From Bacillota bacterium (lineage in GTDB: Bacteria > Bacillota > Clostridia > Monoglobales > Firm-18), in assembly GCA_023228885.1 (NCBI GenBank), contig JALOAJ010000004.1:61352-125351 (forward strand): 64,000 nt of DNA. The letters are read 5' to 3'. Shown here piece after piece: positions 44,769-53,498 of the stretch. The notes beneath the pieces are model-generated. The model saw nothing but the letters and a program-made list of their open reading frames with translations. It ran no database searches and was not told where the DNA came from. The translations under genes were made by a program, and so were the position numbers. Numbering within the stretch: position 1 is the first letter of the stretch; the number at the start of each line of letters is the position of its first letter.

Positions 44769-47687
44769 ATGAAAAGTAGTCTGACAAAAATAATAGCTTG
44801 TTGCGTAATGGGGGCATTTATTTTCGCACAAATAGGAGAAGTTTCGGCTTTTGCAGTAGAGGCAGGAGAATTGATAAATGTCGCTTTTGCCGATTATGAA
44901 GGATATACCGGGCTTGCGAACAGGGATGGAGGCGGAAGGGATGATGGAGGTATTCCCTTCCGCAATCAGCCTACTACCGTGAATTTTGATTCGGGAACCA
45001 GCGGTACATTGCGAGGTTATGTAACCGCAGAGAACGCAGGGCTGCCCGATGCAGCGGAGCATGGAACTGTTCTAAAATGCACCTTGGGAAATAACGAGCT
45101 TAATTGGATTGGAACTGCTCCGGTAGCGGTGTTTGCCGATTACGCGACCGTGATGCCTACTGGCGGCACCTTGAAGACCGTCCAACACCAAAGATTTACG
45201 GCTGATTTTTTGGCGGCTGATGCTGACAATGCTTGGCTTTTGGCATTTAGAGGGATAACATCTAATCGCACGATAACTAACAATCCATTTAATTTGATAC
45301 AGGTTTTTGGCGGAGAAATCGTTTTCATAAATAGCACCGAATCAACAAATTTTGATAACGCCGGCTACCCGCACATTCGTATGCCATGTACAGTCGGTGA
45401 GTGGTATAACATTGAGGTTTTGGTTAACTTTGAAGATTACACATACGACGCATGGTTAAATGGTGTGCTTGTCGCTAAAAATCTTGAATTTGGAAGCCCA
45501 AACGCAAAATCATCGATTTATCCGGTTTCGTTTTTATTTAGGACACTTAATAAAAGGGGAGGCACGGCAGGCGTAGACGGCAGCACCGGCGGCGTTGACA
45601 AAACATTCTATTTGGATAATATATCTTTAGATTTGGTTGATGCGCGTCCTGTAATAAGCACTGTAACGCCGAAAAACGGCTTTGGGGATTTTCCTGTTAA
45701 TGGTGGGGAAATAGTGTTTTCCTCAAGCAAGGAGCTTGATATCGCTAATGTTCCTAATGTTTTGGTTAAGGATAGCGGGGGGACCGTTATCCTTTCTGAA
45801 ACCACGGTAGACGGAAAGAAAATAATAGTGACATTTCCACAGCAATTAGAGTTTTCAACCGCTTATACCGCAACGCTTCCGGCCGGTTCGCAATCTGTTG
45901 ATGGGGCAGCTACGGAGGCAGATGAATCTTTAACATTTACGACCATGCAAAAAGGTTTGTCAGTTGGGCAGGCTAAGTTTAGCGATAACGGTGGTGTGCC
46001 TCTTTCAACTTTTCCCCCTGATGGAACGGTAAAAGCGGATGTGCAGATTTTCAATCCCTTTGATGCTGAAGAACCTGCCGCGCTTATAATAGCGGCATAC
46101 GATGAACATGATAATATGGTGGCTTGTAATATAAAAGAAGATATCATACCTGCCGGAGCGGCAAAGCCTTTTACAGCAAGCATAAATTTAGGCGGAATCG
46201 GCACAATCGTGCGTATATCAGCTTTTGCGGTTGAAAGTCTTGAAAATCTTTCGTTACTACATTCTAATTGTGTGTCCTTAACATCTACCGGCGTTGAGAC
46301 CGAAATTTTGAATGGTGATACAGGAGAGGCGAGTGTTGCCGTTGACACACCGGAGGTTGTCGGACAAAATATAGTCATATCAGGAAGAGTTGCACCTGCG
46401 GGATATAGAATGATTTTGCTTGGGATCACCCAGCCTGATGGCTCGCCATTGCTTATATTACCTTTTTTCAGTGGTATAGATGGTAGTTTTCGCAAGGAAT
46501 TCTTGCTACCAACGAGCGGAGCAAGTGGTACATATTCGATTAAGGTTGGAGGACGGCAGATAAATACTGAAATTAAAGCTTTATCTTACATGAATCCGGG
46601 GGAACGTCAGACTTTGCTTGATAATATCAACAATGCGTCAAGCCTTGCCGCTGTTGAAATGTTGTTGGAAGGACTTCGTCCAAAAATTCAATTAGACGGG
46701 GTAAACTTTAACAAAAATGCGTATATGGCAATCTTTGAGCAACAGCCTTACGCGGCATACGATGAAATTTTGGAAACGCTGGTAAAAGCAACTTCACTTT
46801 TAAGCGAATTAAACACGCTTAACTGGGCAGAAATGAGCGCTTATTTGATATCAAATCATAGCGTTGTGCTATACAATAATGCAGATGTCAACTATTACAT
46901 GAATCTGGCGGCAACCGAGAAAAATAAGATAAATATAATTATAGCGGAAAAGACGAGTTTTGCGAATTTTGGCGAATTTAGAACCACATTTTCCAACGCA
47001 ATAGCAAAATATAAAATTTCATTAAATACTACCTCAAAAGGCGGTGGCGGTGGCAGCGGCGGGCAACCTATGATAGTATCCGGCGTGAAACCTGAGCCTA
47101 TTACGGCTCCAGTTGCCCCGCCTGCACTAAACGAAAACAACGAAAAAGAATACGCCTTCGCCGATTTGGCAGACTTTGATTGGGCGAAGGAAGCAGTTTC
47201 CAATTTGTATAAGACGGGAATTATAAATGGTGATGGAAACGGCAACTTTCATCCGGGAAATCCCGTCACCCGTGCTGAGTTTATAAAAATGGCGGTATGT
47301 GCCCTTGAACTTGGAATCCAAGAAAGCACAGGTGAAGAATGGTATTTGCCCTATTTAAATACAGCGCAAGCCAATGGGATTATTGAAGGCGATGAAAACG
47401 GCGACTTTCACCCGAATGATCAAATATCGCGTCAGGATATGGCGGTAATTGTCTATAGAATGGTAACATTGCAAGGATTTAAAATCACAGGTGAAAAAGT
47501 AAATATTTTTATTGATGACGCGGGGATGAGCGATTATGCTAAACAAGCAATATATGCGCTCTCACAAGTTGAAATTGTATCCGGTATAGGTGACGGACTA
47601 TTTTCTCCGCTTGATTTTGCTAACAGAGCGCAAGCGGCAAAAATGATTTACAATTTTGTTGATACAATTTTGAAGAATAGGGGATAG
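44769..47687 (+). CDS. large exported S-layer homology protein with beta-sandwich and Ig-like domains
   Basis: 972 aa. Signal peptide 1-30; a concanavalin-like domain at 38-290 (the duplicated one); a Big_5-like Ig domain at 295-400; two further beta-rich stretches up to 600; a helical region; a Gly-rich linker (GGGGGSGG); and three SLH domains at about 795-970 (FADLADFDWAKEAV, EGDENGDFHP, SGIGDGLFSP). SLH domains bind pyruvylated cell-wall polymer, so it should display the sandwich domain on the surface. Together with the lyase it may hold substrate near the cell. Confidence 0.85.
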   Translation: MKSSLTKIIACCVMGAFIFAQIGEVSAFAVEAGELINVAFADYEGYTGLANRDGGGRDDGGIPFRNQPTTVNFDSGTSGTLRGYVTAENAGLPDAAEHGTVLKCTLGNNELNWIGTAPVAVFADYATVMPTGGTLKTVQHQRFTADFLAADADNAWLLAFRGITSNRTITNNPFNLIQVFGGEIVFINSTESTNFDNAGYPHIRMPCTVGEWYNIEVLVNFEDYTYDAWLNGVLVAKNLEFGSPNAKSSIYPVSFLFRTLNKRGGTAGVDGSTGGVDKTFYLDNISLDLVDARPVISTVTPKNGFGDFPVNGGEIVFSSSKELDIANVPNVLVKDSGGTVILSETTVDGKKIIVTFPQQLEFSTAYTATLPAGSQSVDGAATEADESLTFTTMQKGLSVGQAKFSDNGGVPLSTFPPDGTVKADVQIFNPFDAEEPAALIIAAYDEHDNMVACNIKEDIIPAGAAKPFTASINLGGIGTIVRISAFAVESLENLSLLHSNCVSLTSTGVETEILNGDTGEASVAVDTPEVVGQNIVISGRVAPAGYRMILLGITQPDGSPLLILPFFSGIDGSFRKEFLLPTSGASGTYSIKVGGRQINTEIKALSYMNPGERQTLLDNINNASSLAAVEMLLEGLRPKIQLDGVNFNKNAYMAIFEQQPYAAYDEILETLVKATSLLSELNTLNWAEMSAYLISNHSVVLYNNADVNYYMNLAATEKNKINIIIAEKTSFANFGEFRTTFSNAIAKYKISLNTTSKGGGGGSGGQPMIVSGVKPEPITAPVAPPALNENNEKEYAFADLADFDWAKEAVSNLYKTGIINGDGNGNFHPGNPVTRAEFIKMAVCALELGIQESTGEEWYLPYLNTAQANGIIEGDENGDFHPNDQISRQDMAVIVYRMVTLQGFKITGEKVNIFIDDAGMSDYAKQAIYALSQVEIVSGIGDGLFSPLDFANRAQAAKMIYNFVDTILKNRG
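44881..45622 (+). repeat. duplicated segment, copy 2
   Basis: Second copy of the segment at 43697-44441, in the neighbouring gene, offset by about 1184 bases. It encodes that gene's first mature domain. Confidence 0.9.
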
Positions 47688-47691
47688 GACA

Positions 47692-50319
47692 ATGCGAAAA
47701 CCGATTGCACTAATACTTGTGATAGTTTTAACGGCACAATTGTTTTTCCAGTTTTCTGTAAGTGCAGCATTACCCGAACTTGACGGGTCTGAACTGCAAA
47801 ACATTGAAAAACTAACTGCCCTTGGAATTTTTGAAAAAAATGATGAAATTCGATATACCATCGAGATTACGAGGAGTCAGTTTGTTAAATATGCCCTTCG
47901 CATAGCTGGTTGTCCGGAGGGTCTTGGAAATATTGAATCTGAAAACCCTTTTGTGGATTTGAGCGCAAATGATGAAAACTATAACGCTGTTCTGATTGCA
48001 TATGCCACCGGAATGATAAGCGGTGAAAAGGAGGCCTTAACCTTTCGTCCAAACGATGTTATAACTTATGAGGAGGCCGCAAAGATTTTGCTGTTTATTC
48101 TTGGCTATGGTGAAATAGCCGATATGAGTGGTGGTTATCCCTTAGGATATTGGACTACAGCCTTACAGCTTCGTTTGTTCCCTAACAGCGCAAGCATTTC
48201 AAGTGGAGATAGCATCGCGGCTCCAGCATTATCCCAAATACTTCTTCGAGCTTTAGATATTGAACCTTTGCAATTTAAGGCGTTTAATTCGGATGGTGGT
48301 TTTTATTCAACTATGTTGTCCCATGTAAAAGGCGAAAGCTTGCTGTGGGTAACGCGAAAGGTTGGATACGCACGGGGAATTTTGGAAGAAAACATGTTCA
48401 CTTCATTATATGGGAAAAGTCCGATTATGCGTAATACTGTGAAAATTGACGAAGTTATATACGATACCGCCGGCATTAAAGCATGGGATTTAATCGGATT
48501 AAATGTGGAAATATATTATCAGCATGAAGCTGATGGAGATAGCGATAAGCTTTTATATATTGCGCCCTTGGATAATGGAAATATAGTACACACGATTATG
48601 GGGGATCAAATATCGCGGGCAACGGATTCTTTGGTTGTATATTATGATGACGACCGAAACAAGCAAATAAGCGCCCGTGTATCTCGAACCGCATCGTTTT
48701 TATGGAATATGGAGCAAACAGTTATCGAGCCTTCACGCCTAAAAAATGAAAACAATATAATCAAGCTGATTGACAACGACAAAGATGGAATCGTTGATGT
48801 AATATCTGTAATAAATTATCGTGTGATACAGGTGGACGCAAGCTCAGCGTATGATTTTACAATTTCAGATTTTTGGGGCGGAGAAAAGATTACGCTTGAT
48901 CCGAAGGATTCCCGGTACCGTGTGCATATTGAAAAAAACAACAAAGCCGCAAGCTTTGAAGCAATTGAGGCAACTGATATTATTTCTTATGCAGAATCAT
49001 CGGAAAACACAACTAATATAAAGCTCTTGCAAGTTTCCTCTGCTAAAATTACAGGCACAGTTAATGAGATTAACAACACAAATTCTTGTATAACTGTGGG
49101 AGGAATAGAATATAAGGCATTAAAAAGCTTTTTTGACAGTGTTTCTGTCGGAATGTCAGGAGAGTTCTCTTTAGACTTTTTAGGACGGCTTGCTGCACAT
49201 TCAAAAGGAACGCCCAACAAGGTTTACGGTTATTTGAATGGGCTACGCAGTGAGGGTAAGCTCTCAACAAATATTAAAGCACAGATTTTTACGGAAAATA
49301 ACCGTTGGGTTGAATTAAATTTAAGACCAATGATATCATTTAAAGGCGAGCCTATGAAGTCCGACATATTTTTCAAATTGTATGGTGGTGATGCGGATGA
49401 ATACAGGCAGCTGGTTACCTATTCGGTGGATATGAATGGTGATATAAGAGAAATGAACTTTGCGATTGAGGCTGGGGTTGACTTCAAAAATTGGAGCGAT
49501 GAGGAAAATCAATTTATAGATAGCGGAACTTTTCGTATGTCAAAGCATCTGGCTTCAGACAGGTATAGGATTGGAACACAAAGCTTCGGCGGCTTAATCG
49601 GTCTTTCGTCAAGCGTAAAAATATTTTCAATCCCTGCGCAAACCGCATCGCAACCAGCGGATACTGAAGAATTTTCGATTTTATCGCTCACTGATATGGT
49701 ATCTGATAATACTTATACTAATATTTTTTCTTATGACGCGGACAGAACTGGCATTACGAATATTTGCGTGATTAAAGGGGACCCCGAGATAAATTCTGTA
49801 ATCAATACTTCTACTGTGTATGTTGTGGCAGGTTTGTCCGCAATGTCAAGCGATGATGGAGAGGTATGCGATGCAGTAAAATTACATTACGGTGAAGAAA
49901 AGATATCAATTCCATTGGCAAGGGGCAGTAAGGCAATCACTGAGGCAAAGCAGCTAAAAGAGGGGGATATAATACAATACAAGGGCGATAGAAATGGAAA
50001 GATAATTTCCCTAACCAGGCATTTCAGTATTGATGGGGGTACCGAACAAAAGGTGCCTCCCACAAGTGCCGTTTATTCGGCCGGGTCCTTTGCAACTGGT
50101 CAAATACAAGCGGTTAATTATGATGCTGCAAGGTTTATATTAGATTTTGGCGCCGCGAATAACTATATTTGCTCACTGCCGGCAAATGTCAATGTATATT
50201 TGTATCATACCAACAGTAAAGTACTGGAAAAAGGTTCACCTATTGATTTAATGAAGGATGATTATTGTTTCGTTCGGCTTAATTATTTGCAAGCCAGGGA
50301 TATAATTATTTTTAAATAG
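47692..50319 (+). CDS. exported protein with N-terminal S-layer homology domains
   Basis: 875 aa. Signal peptide 1-26, followed directly by two SLH-like repeats at about 35-150 (NIEKLTALGIFEKND, FVDLSANDENYNAV, GMISGEKEALTFRPND). The remaining 700 residues are beta-rich with no family I can name. Four bases separate it from the upstream SLH gene; AGGAC lies before its ATG. Proteins with N-terminal SLH and long unknown tails often accompany polysaccharide loci in Paenibacillus and Clostridia. Confidence 0.8.
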   Translation: MRKPIALILVIVLTAQLFFQFSVSAALPELDGSELQNIEKLTALGIFEKNDEIRYTIEITRSQFVKYALRIAGCPEGLGNIESENPFVDLSANDENYNAVLIAYATGMISGEKEALTFRPNDVITYEEAAKILLFILGYGEIADMSGGYPLGYWTTALQLRLFPNSASISSGDSIAAPALSQILLRALDIEPLQFKAFNSDGGFYSTMLSHVKGESLLWVTRKVGYARGILEENMFTSLYGKSPIMRNTVKIDEVIYDTAGIKAWDLIGLNVEIYYQHEADGDSDKLLYIAPLDNGNIVHTIMGDQISRATDSLVVYYDDDRNKQISARVSRTASFLWNMEQTVIEPSRLKNENNIIKLIDNDKDGIVDVISVINYRVIQVDASSAYDFTISDFWGGEKITLDPKDSRYRVHIEKNNKAASFEAIEATDIISYAESSENTTNIKLLQVSSAKITGTVNEINNTNSCITVGGIEYKALKSFFDSVSVGMSGEFSLDFLGRLAAHSKGTPNKVYGYLNGLRSEGKLSTNIKAQIFTENNRWVELNLRPMISFKGEPMKSDIFFKLYGGDADEYRQLVTYSVDMNGDIREMNFAIEAGVDFKNWSDEENQFIDSGTFRMSKHLASDRYRIGTQSFGGLIGLSSSVKIFSIPAQTASQPADTEEFSILSLTDMVSDNTYTNIFSYDADRTGITNICVIKGDPEINSVINTSTVYVVAGLSAMSSDDGEVCDAVKLHYGEEKISIPLARGSKAITEAKQLKEGDIIQYKGDRNGKIISLTRHFSIDGGTEQKVPPTSAVYSAGSFATGQIQAVNYDAARFILDFGAANNYICSLPANVNVYLYHTNSKVLEKGSPIDLMKDDYCFVRLNYLQARDIIIFK

Positions 50320-50437
50320 ATGTCAGGGATTGGGCGATTATTATTTTATTGAAGCAATATTAAGGCTGTGCCGCGGTGGTTTTTTGTTATGATAAGCTCC
50401 AAGCTGCACCATTAGATTTTTGAAGATGTGATAGGAG

Positions 50438-51649
50438 TTGATTAACCTGACGCTGGAAAAAATTCTACAATGTGCACGATTATTGTCGCAAGTTATACTC
50501 CAAAACGGCGGCGAAACGCAACGCGTAGAAGATACGATTAATGTCATTGTCAGTTTTGCCGGAATGGAAGCAAACACCTTTGTAGTTCCGACCGGAATCA
50601 CAATTACGGTAAATGATAATTTGGGAAATGAGCGCACGATATTTGTAAGAATGGTTAAGCGAAGTATAAATTTATCTAAATTAGACTCGGCCAACAGCAT
50701 ATCAAGACTTTTATCACAAAATGCCATTCCAATTGACGAGGCGATAGATAAAACCAAAGAGCTGATGATTTCCGGCAAAAAAAAGTATGTTCAGCTTAGC
50801 ATAGCCGCAGGGTTGTCGTCAGGCTTTTTTGCATTAATGTTTGGAGGTATGTGGATTGATTTCATAACAGTAGCGGTTGCGGGTGTAATTGTGCAACTTA
50901 TATCTATGAGTTTTAAAAATGAAAATATGTTTCATTTTCTTATTAGCTTAGCAGGTAGTTTTATTATCGCTTTATTCTCAGTGACCGCTATATGGTTTTT
51001 CGGAATTGGTAATGCGGCCGCGGCGATAGCTGGAGGGATGATGCCGATACTTCCGGGGCTTGCAATGGTAAACGCTATTTCGGATACCATAAACGGTAAT
51101 TTAGTTTCGGCTAACGCTCGAGGAAGTGAGGCTGCATTGGTGGCTGTTGCGCTTGCGTTAGGCGTAAGCGTGGTTTTGTCGGTATATATGCCGGAGATGG
51201 GAACAACTCCGGCTCAGGTGCCGTTTGGATATGTTTGCTGCTTTCTTGCATTAATAGCATTTTGTGTGCTTTTTCATGTTCCTAAAAAAGGAATTATTTT
51301 ATGCGCGGCAATCGGAACGCTTGGGTATGCTGTTTTTAACATGATTTCACCGGGAAATGCAAATTTGGGGTATTTTTCCGCGGCTGTTCTTATAGCGTTA
51401 TGCGCTGAGGCTTCGGCAAGGATTATAAAAATGCCTGTTACTATTTTTCTTATATCAGCGGTTATTCCAATTGTTCCGGGATTAGGGTTGTTTTACACAA
51501 TGATGCATGTTGTGCAGAATGAGTATTTACAGGCTTTACAAACAGGAGCGCAGGCAATGATAAACCTTGCAATGATTGCGGTGGGCTTTTCTTTGGTAAG
51601 CTTTGCGTTCAAGCTCCTAAGCAGTAAATATGACAAAGGGGTATCCTAA
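50438..51649 (+). CDS. threonine/serine exporter family protein (ThrE-type, both halves fused)
   Basis: 403 aa. An N-terminal YjjP-like segment starts with LLSQVILQNGGETQRVEDT; about ten hydrophobic helices follow, the second half being YjjB-like (GLGLFYTMM near residue 345). ThrE proteins export threonine and serine. Start: TTG 50438 directly abuts AGGAG (50433-50437), too close; CTG 50447 would be at better spacing, so the start is uncertain. It lies 118 bases after the SLH gene, on the same strand, and ends the PL8 locus. Confidence 0.88.
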   Translation: MINLTLEKILQCARLLSQVILQNGGETQRVEDTINVIVSFAGMEANTFVVPTGITITVNDNLGNERTIFVRMVKRSINLSKLDSANSISRLLSQNAIPIDEAIDKTKELMISGKKKYVQLSIAAGLSSGFFALMFGGMWIDFITVAVAGVIVQLISMSFKNENMFHFLISLAGSFIIALFSVTAIWFFGIGNAAAAIAGGMMPILPGLAMVNAISDTINGNLVSANARGSEAALVAVALALGVSVVLSVYMPEMGTTPAQVPFGYVCCFLALIAFCVLFHVPKKGIILCAAIGTLGYAVFNMISPGNANLGYFSAAVLIALCAEASARIIKMPVTIFLISAVIPIVPGLGLFYTMMHVVQNEYLQALQTGAQAMINLAMIAVGFSLVSFAFKLLSSKYDKGVS

Positions 51650-51840
51650 ATATTACAGCTTTCGCGAAAGCGAGGCGACATATGCAAGACTCAATCCTGA
51701 AGGGCTTAGGGGCAAGGAGGGGGAATGACTTGAATATTTTTCTCAGTTTGACGGAATTCAAGGTAAGGTTTTTGACGAGGAATTAATAAACAGCCCCGCG
51801 CTTAATATGTTTAACAGGTACAAAGAATTGGCGTAACAGC
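51650..51840 (+). other. unidentified coding remnant
   Basis: Two protein-like stretches separated by a TGA: FRESEATYARLNPEGLRGKE, then a segment ending LNMFNRYKELA before TAA. There is no start codon or ribosome binding site. It looks like the tail of a decayed gene; I do not recognise the family. A 14-base palindrome (51658-51671) lies just after the exporter stop. Confidence 0.4.
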
Positions 51841-51890
51841 GAGGAAGTATATTTAAAAAGCTTATCGGCTGTTAATAACACTATAACAGT

Positions 51891-52172
51891 AGTGCGTATG
51901 CGCCTGCGTTTAATCATATAGAAAAATATTTATTTGCAAAGAAAAGGAAACGAACCCAAGTATATTATGCCCATCCATACGGCGCATGGGAAAGGGGAAC
52001 TAACGAAAACATCAATAAGATGATACGACGGTTTATTCCTAAAAGTGTGAATATTGGAAAGTTTTCTGATGGTGATGTGCAAAGAATAGAGGTTTTTATC
52101 AATGATTATCCACGAAAGATTTTAAATGGTCTTTCTGCAAATACGGCAACAAAAAAGCTTTTCGCTGCCTAA
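51891..52172 (+). pseudogene. IS30-family transposase, C-terminal remnant
   Basis: Encodes YYAHPYGAWERGTNENINK and later INDYPRKILNG, which match the conserved end of IS30-type DDE transposases (AHPYxxWERGxNEN with the last catalytic Glu, then NxRPRK). Only about 90 of the usual 300-plus residues remain. The N-terminal helix-turn-helix and the first two catalytic Asp are gone. It ends at TAA 52170-52172, 70 bases before the tRNA promoter. No inverted repeats were found. Confidence 0.85.
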
Positions 52173-52241
52173 CATTAAGTTTTCTTTTCAATGCGACACT
52201 TTACATTGCAAATTATAAGAGAAATAAAAAGCATTAAGTCC

Positions 52242-52270
52242 TTGACACATGATAAATTACTTGTTATAAT
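52242..52270 (+). promoter_or_regulatory. tRNA-Ser promoter
   Basis: Perfect consensus TTGACA (52242-52247), 17-base spacer, TATAAT (52265-52270), about 19 bases before the first tRNA gene. Confidence 0.85.
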
Positions 52271-52288
52271 ATAATTCGTTACAAAAAG

Positions 52289-52378
52289 GGAGAGGTGTCT
52301 GAGTGGTTGAAAGAGCCGGTCTTGAAAACCGGTGACGGTGTGAGCCGTCCGGGGGTTCGAATCCGCCCCTCTCCTCCA
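52289..52378 (+). tRNA. tRNA-Ser (anticodon TGA)
   Basis: Class II tRNA with acceptor arms GGAGAGG (52289-52295) and CCTCTCC (52368-52374), anticodon loop CTTGAAA, a long variable arm and an encoded CCA. Two oddities: base 73 before CCA reads T instead of the usual G, and the T stem (GGGGG with CCGCC) has one G-G mismatch. It is probably still folded and functional. Confidence 0.92.
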
Positions 52379-52384
52379 ATACAC

Positions 52385-52474
52385 GGAGTTGTACTCAAGT
52401 GGTGAAGAGGTGCCCCTGCTAAGGGCATAGGTCGGGCAACCGGCGCGAGCGTTCAAATCGCTCCAACTCCGCCA
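52385..52474 (+). tRNA. tRNA-Ser (anticodon GCT)
   Basis: Class II tRNA six bases after the first. Acceptor arms GGAGTTG (52385-52391) and CAACTCC (52464-52470), G73, encoded CCA, anticodon loop CTGCTAA, T arm GAGCG-TTCAAAT-CGCTC. Co-transcribed with the upstream tRNA and ended by the hairpin at 52483. Confidence 0.95.
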
Positions 52475-52482
52475 TAACTGAT

Positions 52483-52529
52483 ACCATCTATTGATAAAAG
52501 GAATTTCATCAGCAGATGGTTTTTGTTTT
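52483..52529 (+). terminator. terminator of the tRNA-Ser pair
   Basis: Arms ACCATCT (52483-52489) and AGATGGT (52514-52520), extended with imperfect pairing (TTGAT with ATCAG), followed by TTTTTGTTTT. Confidence 0.85.
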
Positions 52530-52539
52530 GCCCTAAAAC

Positions 52540-52849
52540 CCAGTAACCGTGCGACTTTCAGCCTTTGTGCATTTTTACATCGGAGGATATTCGACTCATC
52601 AAAAGATAAAGTAATAAGAATTTTTGCTGAAATCTCTGTTACCGAAGTATCATTAATAAGGATTATATGTGGATTTGATGTATTTGCATTTAATATTTTG
52701 CTCTTATATTTTATCCGTACATCATTCGAATTCGGAGGGCTTGGGAAATCATCATGCCCGTACCACGCCCTAACATCACTATTATTTAACCATTTCACCA
52801 TTAATAAATGGTGTTTATTGCCACCCCTTAACTTTCTAAATCTAACCAT
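52540..52849 (-). pseudogene. GNAT acetyltransferase remnant, AAC(6')-like
   Basis: From ATG 52849 (GGGGTGAG upstream) the protein reads MVKWLNNSDVRAWYG, then NDVRIKYKSKIL, as in aminoglycoside 6'-N-acetyltransferase-like GNAT proteins. Soon after ILINDTSVTEI the middle third is missing and a C-terminal-like piece (ESNILRCKNAQRLKVARLLGF) follows. The frame then runs into the tRNA terminator and tRNA genes on the opposite strand, which is not meaningful coding. It is interpreted as an internally deleted gene. The family assignment is by eye. Confidence 0.5.
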
Positions 52850-53015
52850 ATCTCACCCCAAAATTCCTACTTAACTTTTCCTTTTACAAAAAAACATAAC
52901 ACAACGCTACCAGTTGCCCAATCATTTATTTCCAAAACAACATTATCACTTCACAGAACTGTCCAAAGATATGTATTTCTCAAATAAACATAGTTATAAA
53001 AGCAACCCGCAGGGG

Positions 53016-53126
53016 TCATGATAAGCCCACCTTTTGCACATGTTGTTCCAATTCGCATGCCAAAGCAGTGTCAATACCCATACCTTGAAAATCTTTGTGC
53101 ACAAATAGCTTATCTATGTGTCCTGT
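53016..53126 (-). pseudogene. GNAT acetyltransferase C-terminal fragment
   Basis: About 35 codons read HIDKLFVHKDFQGMGI, then TALACELEQHVQ, before TGA. The VHKDFQGxGI pattern is the acetyl-CoA-binding motif A of GNAT proteins. No N-terminal part precedes it; it is joined directly to the AadE-like fragment in another frame, which points to a deletion junction. The 165 bases between it and 52850 show no recognisable coding. Confidence 0.6.
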
Positions 53127-53468
53127 TTTAAATAATAGGGGATATAGCGTTTTTCAAGTAGCTTTAAATCAATTTTATTATAATCATCAAATAGCATAAG
53201 ATAGCTATAGCCCTCAAGCTCAGCAGGAAATAGCTCCATATCCTCCGGCTTTTGCATCATAATAATGTTTCAAAAATAAGAAAGCCAATCGTCATTTTTA
53301 GTAAACTCATCAATATCATTTACAAAGTATGTAATATCAAAATCTTGAAATTCGCCCTTTGAAATATTTGTATTAACCCGCGAGCCTTCCATTCCCAGAA
53401 TACGAACTCGGGCATCTTCATTTGCAAAGTCTATAATTAGTTCCAGAATTTCTTCAGCCGATCTCATA
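53114..53468 (-). pseudogene. aminoglycoside 6-adenylyltransferase (ANT(6)/AadE-like), truncated, with in-frame TGA
   Basis: From ATG 53468 (GGGAG upstream) it reads MRSAEEILELI, LGMEGSRVN, GEFQDFDITYFVNDIDEF and NDDWLSYF, the N-terminus of ANT(6)-type streptomycin adenylyltransferases with the GSR nucleotidyltransferase motif and the DxD-like DFDITYF. Codon 66 is TGA (53270-53272), where homologues have Gly (GGA). The same frame then continues with NIIMMQKPEDMELFP and LMLFDDYNKIDL. Homology ends after 117 codons of about 290. It is broken twice, so no resistance is expected. Confidence 0.85.
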
Positions 53469-53498
53469 AGCTTTCTCCCGATATTTAATCTAATAATT

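Noticed and set aside
51658..51671. Palindrome GCTTTCGCGAAAGC after the ThrE gene as terminator
   Set aside because: No T run follows on either strand; it may end the transcript weakly but cannot be called.
52175..52849. Open frame of 224 codons on the minus strand
   Set aside because: Its C-terminal half is antisense to the two tRNA genes and their terminator. Only the first hundred or so codons look like a GNAT remnant and were annotated as pseudogene.
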